From: Rossellomorea aquimaris
GTDB lineage: Bacteria; Bacillota; Bacilli; Bacillales; Bacillaceae_B
Direction of reading: 5' to 3'
Assembly (NCBI RefSeq): GCF_001877785.1
Contig: NZ_MINN01000085.1
Span: 426,670-490,669 of the forward strand
DNA: 64,000 bases
The number at the start of each line of letters is the position of its first letter. Position 1 is the stretch's first letter. Below the pieces are notes generated by a model that did no database searches, was not told where the DNA came from, and saw only the letters and a list, made by a program, of their open reading frames with translations. The position numbers were made by a program, and so were the translations under genes. Positions 19,554-28,135 of the stretch are shown here, piece by piece.

Positions 19554-20411
19554 ATGTCTTCACTGAAACCCGGAACGGTTGAAGAACTATATGTCGACCA
19601 GGAAGTCCCGTACGGCTTCTTTTTAACAAATGATGAGGACCGCGTGCTGCTGCATCATTCAGAAATCACAGAAGAAATTCAAGAAGGGGATACCGTCAAA
19701 GTTTTCCTTTATCACGATAAGGATGTCAGACTGACAGCGACCATGCGCATCCCAAAGGTACAGGTGGGAGCATACGGATGGGCGGAAGTAGTGGATAAAC
19801 GGGAAGACCTGGGAGTGTTCGTGAATATAGGGCTCCCTAAGGATATTCTGGTCTCCGCAGACGACCTTCCAAAGTTCCTTTCCCTGTGGCCTGAACCCGG
19901 CGATCAACTGTTCTTGTCATTGAACCGCGACAAGCAGGACCGTCTTTACGGAAAACTTGCCACTGAGAATATCATTGAACAAGTATCGAGACGAGCTTCA
20001 AGGGAAATGCTGAATGCAAAGATTCAGGGCAGGGTATACCGATTATTGAAAGTGGGTACATTCTTTTTATCCGAACAGGGCTATCGCTGCTTCGTGCATG
20101 AAAATGAACGGAAACAAGAGCCGAGACTCGGCGAGCTTGTTGAAGGAAGAGTCATTGATGTGAAGGATGACGGAAACCTGAATGTTTCTTTTCTTCCATT
20201 AAAACAGGAAAAGATGCAAGATGATGCCGAAGTGATCCTCTCTTACCTTGAGCAGCGTAATGGCGCCATTCCGTTCTGGGACAAGAGCCAGCCTGATGAA
20301 ATCAAGGAACGCTTCAATATGAGCAAAGCTTCCTTTAAACGGGCGATCGGGAAACTGATGAAGGAAAACAAGGTTTATCAAGAAGAAGGCTGGACTTACT
20401 TGAAAAAATAG
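19554..20411 (+). CDS. cvfB: S1-domain RNA-binding protein CvfB (YitL)
   Basis: A 285-aa protein with three tandem S1-like OB folds (including the ADDLPKF and FVHENE segments) and a C-terminal winged helix (PFWDKSQPDEIKERFNMSKASFKRAIGKL), the CvfB/YitL architecture. Homologues bind RNA and affect virulence gene expression in Staphylococcus. I use the ATG at 19554, which has GGAGG at 19540-19544, rather than an in-frame ATG 45 nt earlier with no ribosome site. Confidence 0.9.
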   Translation: MSSLKPGTVEELYVDQEVPYGFFLTNDEDRVLLHHSEITEEIQEGDTVKVFLYHDKDVRLTATMRIPKVQVGAYGWAEVVDKREDLGVFVNIGLPKDILVSADDLPKFLSLWPEPGDQLFLSLNRDKQDRLYGKLATENIIEQVSRRASREMLNAKIQGRVYRLLKVGTFFLSEQGYRCFVHENERKQEPRLGELVEGRVIDVKDDGNLNVSFLPLKQEKMQDDAEVILSYLEQRNGAIPFWDKSQPDEIKERFNMSKASFKRAIGKLMKENKVYQEEGWTYLKK

Positions 20412-20412
20412 A

Positions 20413-20447
20413 AAAAAAGGAGTGCGATTTTTTCGCCTCCTTTTTTT
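20413..20447 (+). terminator. Terminator of cvfB
   Basis: AAAAAAAGGAG..GCGA and TCGCCTCCTTTTTTT pair to form an A/T-tailed stem. Confidence 0.85.
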
Positions 20448-20605
20448 GATTCATGGATGGGATGATTGCTGAAAACGTTTTGATTAGCAGGTCAGAACCG
20501 AGAAAATCTGGCGATTGATGGCTTTTCTTGGTGGAGGATTTCCCCGGTTCCTTACCATTAAGTTATACAAAAGGTATCATTCTATTCATCGCGTGCTAAA
20601 CTAAA

Positions 20606-20740
20606 TCATTCTTTTTGTTTTCTTTCCTCGCCCTGTACTGCATTCACTTTGTCTTCATCCGGGTATGGGTCGAAGAAGCTGCATTGACGGGGCCTTCAAA
20701 ACCAACTGCTTGTTCTTTGTCCAAATGATCTTTTCTCACG
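20606..20740 (-). pseudogene. Small degenerate ORF with internal TGA
   Basis: A 45-codon minus-strand frame begins GTG (MRKDHLDKEQAVGF), hits an in-frame TGA at codon 15, and then continues open to end SFFDPYPDEDKVNAVQGE and a lysine tail. Removing one T from GGTTTTTGA and restoring one base a little further on would give a smooth acidic mini-protein, suggesting paired indels in a decayed gene. Its apparent ribosome site is one arm of the msrA terminator, which lowers confidence. Confidence 0.3.
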
Positions 20741-20775
20741 AAAAATCCCCCTTTCCGTCTTAAGAAAGGAGGATT
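20741..20775 (-). terminator. Terminator of msrA
   Basis: On the minus strand AATCCTCCTTTC pairs with GAAAGGGGGATT and is followed by TTTTTCG, 12 nt after the msrA stop codon. Confidence 0.75.
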
Positions 20776-20787
20776 TGTCATCCGGGA

Positions 20788-21318
20788 CTATCGCTGCCAG
20801 TGGCGGTCGATGAATTCATCCCTGCCGGAAACTTCACGGTCTTGTTTATATTCATTAGGATTTTTCTTGTGAAATTTTTGATGATATTCTTCGGCGCGAT
20901 AAAAAGGTGCTGCCGGAAGAATCTTTGTGACAATCGGCTTTTGGAATTTTCCGCTGTCTGCTATTTTTTGTTTGGAAGCTTCGGCTTCTTCCTTTTGTTG
21001 TTCATTATGATAAAAGACAGCTGTGCGATACTGATCCCCGCGATCATGGAACTGTCCGCCCTCATCAGTAGGATCGATCTGGGGCCAATAAAGGTCCAAT
21101 AACTCCTGATAAGAAAACAAGGAAGGGTCAAATGTGATCCGGACGACTTCATAATGTCCCGAGTCCCCTTTTTTTACATCTTCATAAGAAGGGTGATCGA
21201 CATGGCCGCCTGAATAACCCGATACGACCTCTATGATGCCGGGTAATTCATCAAATGGTTTAACCATGCACCAGAAACATCCTCCGGCAAACGTGGCATG
21301 TTGAATTTCTTTCGTCAT
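20788..21318 (-). CDS. msrA: Peptide-methionine (S)-S-oxide reductase MsrA
   Basis: A 176-aa cytoplasmic repair enzyme that reduces methionine-S-sulfoxide. The catalytic motif GCFWC is at residues 13-17 (nucleophile C14), followed by the conserved SGYSGG and [15 protein letters not shown] regions. There is no fused MsrB domain. It is monocistronic, convergent with cvfB and divergent from the cobalamin riboswitch. Confidence 0.96.
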   Translation of the reverse strand: MTKEIQHATFAGGCFWCMVKPFDELPGIIEVVSGYSGGHVDHPSYEDVKKGDSGHYEVVRITFDPSLFSYQELLDLYWPQIDPTDEGGQFHDRGDQYRTAVFYHNEQQKEEAEASKQKIADSGKFQKPIVTKILPAAPFYRAEEYHQKFHKKNPNEYKQDREVSGRDEFIDRHWQR

Positions 21319-21442
21319 TTATAGAACCTCCCGCAGCTGTTTGCTGCTCTAATGTGGTAAAGAAAGTTAAGGTTGAACAAATTTTATCACTTCACGTGGA
21401 GGTTTGACAATCAAAAAGATGCATCTGTGAGGCAAAAAGATA

Positions 21443-21471
21443 TTTACCGGACCGGGATGCTCCTGTATAAT
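21443..21471 (+). promoter_or_regulatory. Promoter of the cobalamin transport operon
   Basis: TTTACC at 21443-21448 and TATAAT at 21466-21471 are separated by 17 bp and lie just upstream of the riboswitch. Confidence 0.7.
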
Positions 21472-21499
21472 TCATGTGAACGGAAAATTACATAGTTGA

Positions 21500-21715
21500 A
21501 TGTTTGGGTGAAGCGGAATAGAACTTATTCCATCGCTTCTTAAAAGGGAAGTTGGTGCAATTCCAACGCGGTCCCGCCACTGTGAATGGGAGCAAGCTGC
21601 AGGAACCACTGTATGAAAATACGGGAAGGTGCAGCAAGCAATGACCATGAGCCAGGAGACCTGCCTGACATCTTAATGACACTGGTACTACGCGGATAGG
21701 AAGGTGTAACATGCA
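21500..21715 (+). ncRNA. Cobalamin riboswitch
   Basis: The conserved core is clear: GGTGCAATTCCAACGCGGTC at about 21554-21573, the B12 box GCCACTG at 21576-21582, then GAGCCAGGAGACCTGCC at about 21649-21665. The element precedes a cobalamin uptake operon and is followed by an intrinsic terminator, so coenzyme B12 binding should favour termination. Confidence 0.95.
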
Positions 21716-21753
21716 TACATGGATTCAATCTGTTTTTATATGCATTTTACACA

Positions 21754-21784
21754 GCATCCCCATAACGGCCGGGGATGTTTTTTT
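21754..21784 (+). terminator. Riboswitch expression-platform terminator
   Basis: CATCCCC and GGGGATG flank a short loop and are followed by TTTTTTT. It lies between the riboswitch core and btuF, as expected for a transcription-terminating platform. Confidence 0.85.
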
Positions 21785-21835
21785 ATTTGGAAAAGTGAAA
21801 GCGGTTTTTATCATGACAGAAAGTAGGAGAGAACA

Positions 21836-22774
21836 ATGAAAAGAATCAGTCTATTATTAATGTTGATGCTGTCTGTATTATTTACGGCTGCCTGCGGGAA
21901 CGAGCCAGGCAATCAGAACGGCGGACAGGGTGCCGAGGAGAAAGCTGCCGAAGAGTCCGTTTCAGTGAAAGACGCCCTGGGAGATGAAATAACGCTTGAA
22001 TCAAAACCTGAGAAGATTGTTTCGTTAATCCCGAGTAATACGGAAATACTATTCGAACTTGGACTGGGTGAAGAAGTGGTCGGGGTGACCGATTTTGATA
22101 ACTACCCTGAGGAAGCGGCCGAGAAGGAGAAAATCGGCGGAATGGAATTCAACGTGGAGAAAATCATCAGCCTGGATCCCGATCTGGTGCTTGCGCATGA
22201 GTCCACGGCGGTAAGCGCGAAAGAAGGCCTGGATCAACTGCGTGATGCAGGTGTAGCCGTCTATGTGGTGCGTGATACACAGCAAATCAACGAAGTATAT
22301 ACCATCATAGAGAACATCGGGAAATTGACCGGAACGGCTGAAGATGCAAATGAGCTGATTGCTTCCATGAAAAAAAACCTTGATGAATTAAAATCAAAGG
22401 CCGGGGAAATTAAAGAGAAGAAGAAGGTATATGTAGAGGTGGCACCGGCACCGGATATTTATTCTACCGGGAATAATACATTCATCAATGAAATGCTTGA
22501 ACTAATCAATGCGGAAAATGCCATGAAAGATCAGGAAGGCTGGATTGCAGTGAACCAGGAAGAAGTCATTTCCGCAAATCCTGATGTTATCATCACGACG
22601 TACGGTGATCATGAACAAGTATTGAGCCGAGACGGATGGCAGGATGTCAATGCAGTGAAAAACGAACAGGTTTATGATGTCAACACTGACCTCGTGACGC
22701 GTACCGGCCCGAGATTGGTTGAAGGAGTAGAGGAAATTGCCAAGTCTGTTTATCCGGAGATTTTCAAAGAATAA
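21836..22774 (+). CDS. btuF: Cobalamin ABC transporter substrate-binding lipoprotein BtuF
   Basis: A 312-aa protein with a lipoprotein signal (LFTAAC, Cys20), a Glu/Gln-rich linker and a class III periplasmic-binding fold (KIVSLIPSNTEILFELG, typical of vitamin B12/siderophore binding proteins). The upstream cobalamin riboswitch and the downstream permease and ATPase identify the ligand as a corrinoid. It is attached to the outer face of the membrane. Confidence 0.92.
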   Translation: MKRISLLLMLMLSVLFTAACGNEPGNQNGGQGAEEKAAEESVSVKDALGDEITLESKPEKIVSLIPSNTEILFELGLGEEVVGVTDFDNYPEEAAEKEKIGGMEFNVEKIISLDPDLVLAHESTAVSAKEGLDQLRDAGVAVYVVRDTQQINEVYTIIENIGKLTGTAEDANELIASMKKNLDELKSKAGEIKEKKKVYVEVAPAPDIYSTGNNTFINEMLELINAENAMKDQEGWIAVNQEEVISANPDVIITTYGDHEQVLSRDGWQDVNAVKNEQVYDVNTDLVTRTGPRLVEGVEEIAKSVYPEIFKE

Positions 22775-23789
22775 CATATGGGTCATCTATCTGATCGCAC
22801 TGGCCATCCTCATCCTGGCGCTTTTGGCGGGGATATCGATCGGGACTGTAAAGGTTCCGGTCATGGATATCATCAAGATCATCAGTGCTGAATGGCTGCC
22901 GGGAGTCCCTCTTGCGGATGTCGATCCCATGCATTCAAATATTGTATTTTCCATTCGTTTACCGCGTGTGCTGTTAGCTTTACTTGTGGGAGGCTCACTG
23001 GCCGTCGCCGGGGCTTCCTTTCAAGGGCTGCTGCGGAATCCGCTCGCTGATCCGTATACACTGGGAATGTCGTCAGGGGCATCGGTGGGAGCGGTAGTCA
23101 CTCTCTTTTTTAATATAAGCCTTCCGTTTCTTGGTTTGTTCACGCTGCCTGTACTCAGTATCATTGGGTCGCTGCTCACTGTATTCCTCGTATTGGCGTT
23201 TGCAAGGAAGGTCGACCGTACGATGAAGGTTGAAACGATCATACTGACAGGCATCATCTTCAGCTCATTCCTTGGCTCTGTCATTTCTCTCATGATCGCT
23301 TTATCGGGGGAAGAGCTGCGGCAGATCATCGGCTGGCTGCTCGGCAGTGTATCGATGAGAGGATGGGATTATATTTTCATTGTCCTGCCATTTTTTCTTC
23401 TGGGAACATTGGTCTTAATGTTCAACGCAAAAGAATTGAACGGGATGAGTTTTGGTGAAGAGCAGGCCCGTCATATAGGGATTTCGGTCCAAAAGAGAAA
23501 ATACCTGATCCTGATTGCGGGAAGCACGCTGACAGGGGCAGCCGTTGCCGTATCAGGTACGATTGGTTTTGTCGGGCTGGTGATCCCTCACTTTATCAGG
23601 AGGATCATTGGATACGATCATTCTCATGTGCTGCCGCTTTCAATCCTCATCGGCGGGGCATTCCTCGTGACTGCCGATCTCGTGTCCCGTACGATCATCA
23701 GTCCATCTGAACTGCCGATCGGAGTGATCACTGCCTTGATTGGGGCTCCGATTTTTGCTTATATCCTGATTAAAAAGAAGGGGGGATAA
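22737..23789 (+). CDS. btuC: Cobalamin ABC transporter permease BtuC
   Basis: A 350-aa FecCD/BtuC-type permease with about ten membrane segments. Conserved stretches are RLPRVLLALLVGGSLAVAGASFQGLLRNPLADPYTLG and VSGTIGFVGLVIPHFIRR, the latter contacting the ATPase. It starts at TTG 22737 inside the last 38 bp of btuF, with GGAGTAGAGG just upstream, so translation is probably coupled. Confidence 0.93.
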   Translation: MPSLFIRRFSKNNIWVIYLIALAILILALLAGISIGTVKVPVMDIIKIISAEWLPGVPLADVDPMHSNIVFSIRLPRVLLALLVGGSLAVAGASFQGLLRNPLADPYTLGMSSGASVGAVVTLFFNISLPFLGLFTLPVLSIIGSLLTVFLVLAFARKVDRTMKVETIILTGIIFSSFLGSVISLMIALSGEELRQIIGWLLGSVSMRGWDYIFIVLPFFLLGTLVLMFNAKELNGMSFGEEQARHIGISVQKRKYLILIAGSTLTGAAVAVSGTIGFVGLVIPHFIRRIIGYDHSHVLPLSILIGGAFLVTADLVSRTIISPSELPIGVITALIGAPIFAYILIKKKGG

Positions 23790-23790
23790 T

Positions 23791-25260
23791 ATGCTTCATG
23801 TAAAGCAACTTTCCGTTGGGTATGAGGATGCGTCCGTTGTGGAAAATATTGATTTTCATGTCGGTAAAGGTGAGTTTTTCGGTATCCTTGGACCGAATGG
23901 CAGCGGGAAAACGACTCTTCTGAAGGCATTGTCCGGCATCCTTCCCCATACTGCAGGGACCATCCAATTAAACGGGAAACCGTTGAATGAATATTCACCC
24001 AAGGAGCTGGCGAAGCTTGCAGCCGTGCTTCCCCAGATTACCTCGCACTCTTTTTCATACAGGGTGAAGGAGACGGTCATGCTGGGGCGTTACCCTCATC
24101 AAAATGGGTTATTCAAGTCGGTTTCCCCACTTGATGAAGAAATCGTACACCAGGCCCTGAGGCAGACCGGGGTCGAAGCCCTTCAGGACAGGAGGCTGGA
24201 CGAACTTTCCGGAGGGGAGAAGCAAAGGGTATATCTCGCACAGGCGCTTGCACAGGAACCGAAAGTCATCCTGCTCGATGAACCGACCAATCATTTGGAC
24301 CTTTCCTATCAAAAGAATTTACTGGAATTATTGAAAAAACAAACAAAAGACCAGGGATTGACCGTAATCTCGATTTTCCATGATTTGAACCTGGCAAGTC
24401 TTTATTGCGACCGCCTCATCATGCTGAATAAGGGTGAGACGAAAATAGTCGATCATCCGGAAGAAGTTTTAAAGGAAGAAAATATCAGGGAAGTATACGA
24501 TACAGAAGTACATAAGCAAGCCCATCCCCAAGTGGCCAAACCGCAGATCGTCATCCTTCCTGAAGACAGTTCGGCAGCGGAAGCAGCTCAGCCGGGGGAG
24601 GCTTTCCTGCATGTTACACCTGAAATGATCACCTATCGGTCGCCAGTCCATATGAAGTGTATGTCTTCAGGCGTGACCGGCTCCGGATTCGGATGGTATA
24701 AAAATGTGGTGAACAGATACGTGTCCCCCCACTATGATTGCACCGATTACAGACAGGACATGATCAATTTCCTAATGGAAAACGATCTGGATCCATCTTT
24801 TACGGTCGGAATGATGACAGCGGTGAATCTCGAAGATGTGGCATATGACTCGTATTCGATGGAAGGCCATTCAATCTTTGTCGTTGTGACAGCAGGCGCA
24901 GGGAATGCAGTGGATGTGACCGCAGCCCATGAGTATCCCCAAGAACTGAGGCCGGGCACAGTCAATACATGGGTGTTCGTGAACGGCAGACTTTCCGATG
25001 AAGCATTTATTGAGGCGCTGGTCATTTCCACCGAAGCGAAAGTAAAAGCGATGCAGGAGCAGAATGTCGTTGATCACCGGACAGGCACCCTTGCCACGGG
25101 GACACCGACTGACAGCATCCTCATCGCATCGACCCACCAGGGTACAACTTATCCATTTGCCGGGAGCGTCACACCGCTCGGGCGCCTGATCGGAAAAGGT
25201 GTATTCGAAACGACGAAGAAAGCTATTGAATCGTATAGGAAAAGAGCGGGAAGATCATGA
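23791..25260 (+). CDS. btuD: BtuD-CbiZ fusion: corrinoid ABC ATPase with adenosylcobinamide amidohydrolase
   Basis: A 489-aa two-domain protein. Residues 1-255 are an ABC ATPase with GPNGSGKT (34-41), LSGGEKQR and [11 protein letters not shown]. Residues about 285-480 match CbiZ, which hydrolyses adenosyl(pseudo)cobamides to cobyric acid (SSGVTGSGFGWYKNVVNRYVSPHYDC, GAGNAVD, GTPTDS). Fusing uptake energisation to CbiZ couples import to salvage and remodelling of foreign corrinoids, and such fusions occur in other Bacillus species. GGGGGG lies at -5 and the stop codon precedes a terminator. Confidence 0.92.
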   Translation: MLHVKQLSVGYEDASVVENIDFHVGKGEFFGILGPNGSGKTTLLKALSGILPHTAGTIQLNGKPLNEYSPKELAKLAAVLPQITSHSFSYRVKETVMLGRYPHQNGLFKSVSPLDEEIVHQALRQTGVEALQDRRLDELSGGEKQRVYLAQALAQEPKVILLDEPTNHLDLSYQKNLLELLKKQTKDQGLTVISIFHDLNLASLYCDRLIMLNKGETKIVDHPEEVLKEENIREVYDTEVHKQAHPQVAKPQIVILPEDSSAAEAAQPGEAFLHVTPEMITYRSPVHMKCMSSGVTGSGFGWYKNVVNRYVSPHYDCTDYRQDMINFLMENDLDPSFTVGMMTAVNLEDVAYDSYSMEGHSIFVVVTAGAGNAVDVTAAHEYPQELRPGTVNTWVFVNGRLSDEAFIEALVISTEAKVKAMQEQNVVDHRTGTLATGTPTDSILIASTHQGTTYPFAGSVTPLGRLIGKGVFETTKKAIESYRKRAGRS

Positions 25261-25278
25261 AAGATTTGCGCAAATAGT

Positions 25279-25318
25279 TGGCTGAGTCTCTATTTAAGGA
25301 TAGGGGCTCGGTTTTTTT
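25279..25318 (+). terminator. Terminator of the btuFCD operon
   Basis: GCTGAGTCTCTAT pairs, with G-U pairs, to ATAGGGGCTCGG, followed by TTTTTTT. Confidence 0.75.
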
Positions 25319-25340
25319 ATTGCAGCCGGAGGTTTAATCT

Positions 25341-25571
25341 TTATTTACAGGGGTAATACCTTCTAGGATCAAATAAACGGATCAGGTTCTGAGCATGAAT
25401 GTACCACAGAGGCTTGAACACGAAATTAATGAGAAATATACTGCCAATTATGGTAGTATAAACTATATATTCTTGTCCCTTTGGTAATTCATGCATGCTG
25501 CTCCATAACCTGAGTATTGAGTTACCGGGAAATGTAGAGTAAAATCTTTCAATAGCTTGCTGCCATTTCAT
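25341..25571 (-). CDS. Possible small membrane protein
   Basis: A 76-codon minus-strand frame with a hydrophobic segment (VYTTIIGSIFLINFVFKPLW) and a basic, aromatic C-terminus (FDPRRYYPCK). It fits neatly between a convergent terminator and the divergent LCP gene. No ribosome site precedes the ATG at 25571; an internal ATG at 25496 has GGAG 5 nt upstream and would give a 51-aa protein still containing the membrane segment. I recognise no family; chance cannot be excluded. Confidence 0.35.
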   Translation of the reverse strand: MKWQQAIERFYSTFPGNSILRLWSSMHELPKGQEYIVYTTIIGSIFLINFVFKPLWYIHAQNLIRLFDPRRYYPCK

Positions 25572-25591
25572 TTTGCAAAGAAGGTGGAACA

Positions 25592-26542
25592 ATGGAATCA
25601 AGACTCGACCGCAAGAAAACGAAGAAAAAACGAGGCAGAAAAATCATATTAGTGCTATTATTGATCATTTTTTGTTTAGTAGGTTATTCCGCTTTTCAAT
25701 TTTATAGAGGCTATCAAATGGCCGACAGCGAACAAAATATGAAAGACTATAAATTCAATGGCGTGAAAGACGAAAACGGCAAGATAAATGTATTGCTATT
25801 GGGCGTTGACCGCAGAGGGGAAGAGAAATCCCGTACAGATACCATGATGCTCGCTCAAGTCGATCCTAAGACCAATGAAACGAAACTGGTTTCATTCATG
25901 CGTGATATTTATGTGGAAATCCCGGGATACCAGAATTATAAGTTGAACACAGCGTTCTATCTCGGAGGACCTGAATTGCTGCGCAAAACGATTAAGCATA
26001 ACTTTGATATCGACATCCAGTATTATATGATGGTTGACTTCAAAGGATTTGAACAATCCGTCGATATTCTTGCCCCGGAAGGAATCGAAATGGACGTAGA
26101 GAAAGCGATGTCTGAAAACATCGGAGTCTCGCTTCAGCCAGGGGTACAGAAGCTGAACGGTAAAGAGTTATTGGGCTATGCAAGATTCCGTCATGATGCA
26201 GAAGGTGACTTTGGGCGGGTGGAGAGACAGCAGAAAGTCATCACCGCTCTGAAGGAAGAGGTACTCAGCGTCGGCGGTGTCACGAAGCTGCCCAAACTCG
26301 CAGGTTCCATCCAGCCATACATTCAGACAAACATGAGCAAACTCGATCAAATATCGCTCGTCAAGGACGTCTTGTTAAGCAACAAGGCTGAAATCGACAA
26401 GCTGACGATCCCGGTTGAGGGCTCCTATGATTTCGCAAGCTACCAGGGAGTCGGTTCAGTCATCGAATTGGACTTTGATGCAAACATCCAGGCTTTGAAG
26501 GATTTCCTGAATGGGAAGAGTTCGGATGAGGTGACGGAATAA
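25592..26542 (+). CDS. LytR-CpsA-Psr (LCP) family cell-wall polymer transferase
   Basis: A 316-aa type II membrane protein: a basic N-terminus (KKTKKKRGRK), one membrane anchor (about 19-40) and an extracellular LCP domain with NVLLLGVDRRG, SRTDTMMLAQV, SFMRDIYVEIPG, KLNTAFYLGG and ARFRHDAEGDFGRVERQQ. LCP enzymes attach teichoic acid or other undecaprenyl-linked polymers to peptidoglycan. Bacillus has several paralogues, and I cannot tell which polymer this one prefers. Monocistronic. Confidence 0.93.
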   Translation: MESRLDRKKTKKKRGRKIILVLLLIIFCLVGYSAFQFYRGYQMADSEQNMKDYKFNGVKDENGKINVLLLGVDRRGEEKSRTDTMMLAQVDPKTNETKLVSFMRDIYVEIPGYQNYKLNTAFYLGGPELLRKTIKHNFDIDIQYYMMVDFKGFEQSVDILAPEGIEMDVEKAMSENIGVSLQPGVQKLNGKELLGYARFRHDAEGDFGRVERQQKVITALKEEVLSVGGVTKLPKLAGSIQPYIQTNMSKLDQISLVKDVLLSNKAEIDKLTIPVEGSYDFASYQGVGSVIELDFDANIQALKDFLNGKSSDEVTE

Positions 26543-26550
26543 TAATAATG

Positions 26551-26592
26551 AATGCACATTGGGCGGTTTCTTCGTCTGGTGTGCATTTTTTT
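26551..26592 (+). terminator. Terminator of the LCP gene
   Basis: AATGCACATTGGGCG pairs imperfectly with CGTCTGGTGTGCATT, followed by a T-run. Confidence 0.75.
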
Positions 26593-26699
26593 GTTGTGTT
26601 TGGGGAGGTGATTGAGGTGTGGGGGCGTGAATGCCGGGCTTGATTGGGGTGTGCAGGCGGACGTGAAGGGGGAGTATTTTTTTACAGTATTTTTCCGAG

Positions 26700-26830
26700 T
26701 GACGGAATAATCGCTGAAATTAAAAGATTATTGGCCAGTTTCGAAAGATTATCAGCCGAAATTAAAAGATTATCGCACAAAATTCGAAGATCAACCCACA
26801 AAATTAAAAAATTCCCCAACCAGAAGGCTA
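26700..26830 (+). repeat. Degenerate tandem repeat, unit near GAAATTAAAAGATTATC
   Basis: Five to six AT-rich units of about 20-23 bp alternate GAAATTAAAAGATTAT, TTTCGAAAGATTATC, GAAATTAAAAGATTATC, AATTCGAAGATCA and AAATTAAAAAATTC. They lie between the LCP terminator and proI. Nothing else is visible between 26593 and 27130. Confidence 0.7.
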
Positions 26831-27160
26831 TTCTCCGACTACTCACCCCCTCAAAAACCCGCTTATTCCCCAACTTCCATTCCAATAATTCTGATTATAC
26901 CGGATTATTAGTGATTTGAAGCCCTCAGAAGGCATTTGAACGACATAAATGGGAATGATAACGCTTCCACTTTCTTTTTCGGCTTATTCCTTACTACTTC
27001 CGGAATTCGCCTTGATATCATTTACCAGCGTGTTACGATTATAAACGTTGTGAACAAAGCACAGAACAAAACAAACATCTAAAACAAAAAATAACATTAA
27101 AAATAAAAACAAAACTGAAAACAACATTATAATATGAAAGAAACGGAGTGGATATTTTTG

Positions 27161-28003
27161 TTGAAAAATAAAACAATCGCTTTTCTTGGTGCAGGTAATA
27201 TGGCTGAAGCAATGATTTCCGGAACGGTACAAAGCGGTAAGATCCCAAAAGATCAAATCATTGTTTCAAACCGAAGCAACAAAGAGAAACTTCAGGAAAT
27301 CAATGAAAAGTACGGTGTACGCACATTATTGAAGGATGAACTTCCCTTCAACGAAATCGATATACTGATTCTTGCAATGAAGCCAAAGGATATAGATAAA
27401 GCACTGGATTCGATCAATCATCTCGTCAAGAGTAATACAGTCATCATGTCGGTGCTAGCAGGAATCACGACATCACACATGGAAGAACAGCTTCCCGGCG
27501 GTCAATCTGTCATCCGCGTGATGCCGAATACGTCAAGTATGCTTAAAGAATCTGCGACAGCGATCAGTGCCGGCAGATTCACTTCAGAAGAAGATATGAT
27601 GAATGCGAAAGAACTATTATCAAGTATCGGTGAAGTTTATGTGATCGATGAAAGCAAGATGGATATTTTCACAGGGATTGCCGGAAGCGGACCAGCTTAC
27701 TTCTATTATTTAATGGAACACATCGAAAAGACAGGAGCAGAAGCCGGTCTTGATCCTCAAATGGCACGGAAAATCGGTGCACAGACCATTTTCGGGGCAG
27801 CCAAAATGATGCTGGAAAGAGAAGAATCACCAACACAACTTAGAGAAAACGTAACATCCCCAAATGGCACTACAGCTGCCGGCCTTGATGCACTTGCACA
27901 ATTCGGCGGAGGTAAAGCTATCTCAGAAGCTGTAAAAGGAGCAGAAAAAAGATCGAAAGAAATCAGCTCTGAATTACAGTCCCGTCAACTCGTGACAAAC
28001 TAA
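27161..28003 (+). CDS. proI: Pyrroline-5-carboxylate reductase
   Basis: Last step of proline synthesis, NAD(P)H-dependent. The N-terminal Rossmann motif is FLGAGNMAEAM, and the C-terminal dimer domain carries GSGPAYFYYLMEH and REnVTSPNGTTAAGL. I place the start at TTG 27161, with GGAGTGG about 8 nt upstream, giving KNKTIAFLGAGN at the N-terminus; an ATG at 27134 would add nine residues. No T-box leader precedes it. It begins the proline cluster proI-proB-proA. Confidence 0.94.
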   Translation: MKNKTIAFLGAGNMAEAMISGTVQSGKIPKDQIIVSNRSNKEKLQEINEKYGVRTLLKDELPFNEIDILILAMKPKDIDKALDSINHLVKSNTVIMSVLAGITTSHMEEQLPGGQSVIRVMPNTSSMLKESATAISAGRFTSEEDMMNAKELLSSIGEVYVIDESKMDIFTGIAGSGPAYFYYLMEHIEKTGAEAGLDPQMARKIGAQTIFGAAKMMLEREESPTQLRENVTSPNGTTAAGLDALAQFGGGKAISEAVKGAEKRSKEISSELQSRQLVTN

Positions 28004-28076
28004 TAAAAGCAAAAACAAAACCTCAAATATAAAATTACCATTTATATAAATGCACGGAGCTTTAACAGAAATACAA

Positions 28077-28120
28077 GTCCGTCCCTCATCACAATGAAGG
28101 GACGAGGGGCGGACCTTTTT
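28077..28120 (+). terminator. Hairpin with T-run directly before proB
   Basis: GTCCGTCCCTC (28077-28087) and GAGGGGCGGAC (28104-28114) pair over 11 bp and are followed by TTTTT. The proB ribosome site AGGAG starts 4 nt later, so no promoter fits between the two. It is either a proI terminator with read-through or an attenuator of proB. Confidence 0.7.
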
Positions 28121-28135
28121 ACTAGGAGTGATTGA

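Noticed and set aside
26644..26919. 91-codon frame over the AT-rich tandem repeat
   Set aside because: It is repeat-encoded low-complexity sequence without a ribosome site.
27000..27130. T-box leader upstream of proI
   Set aside because: No AGGGTGGNACCGCG motif or specifier-type stem is present in front of proI or proB.
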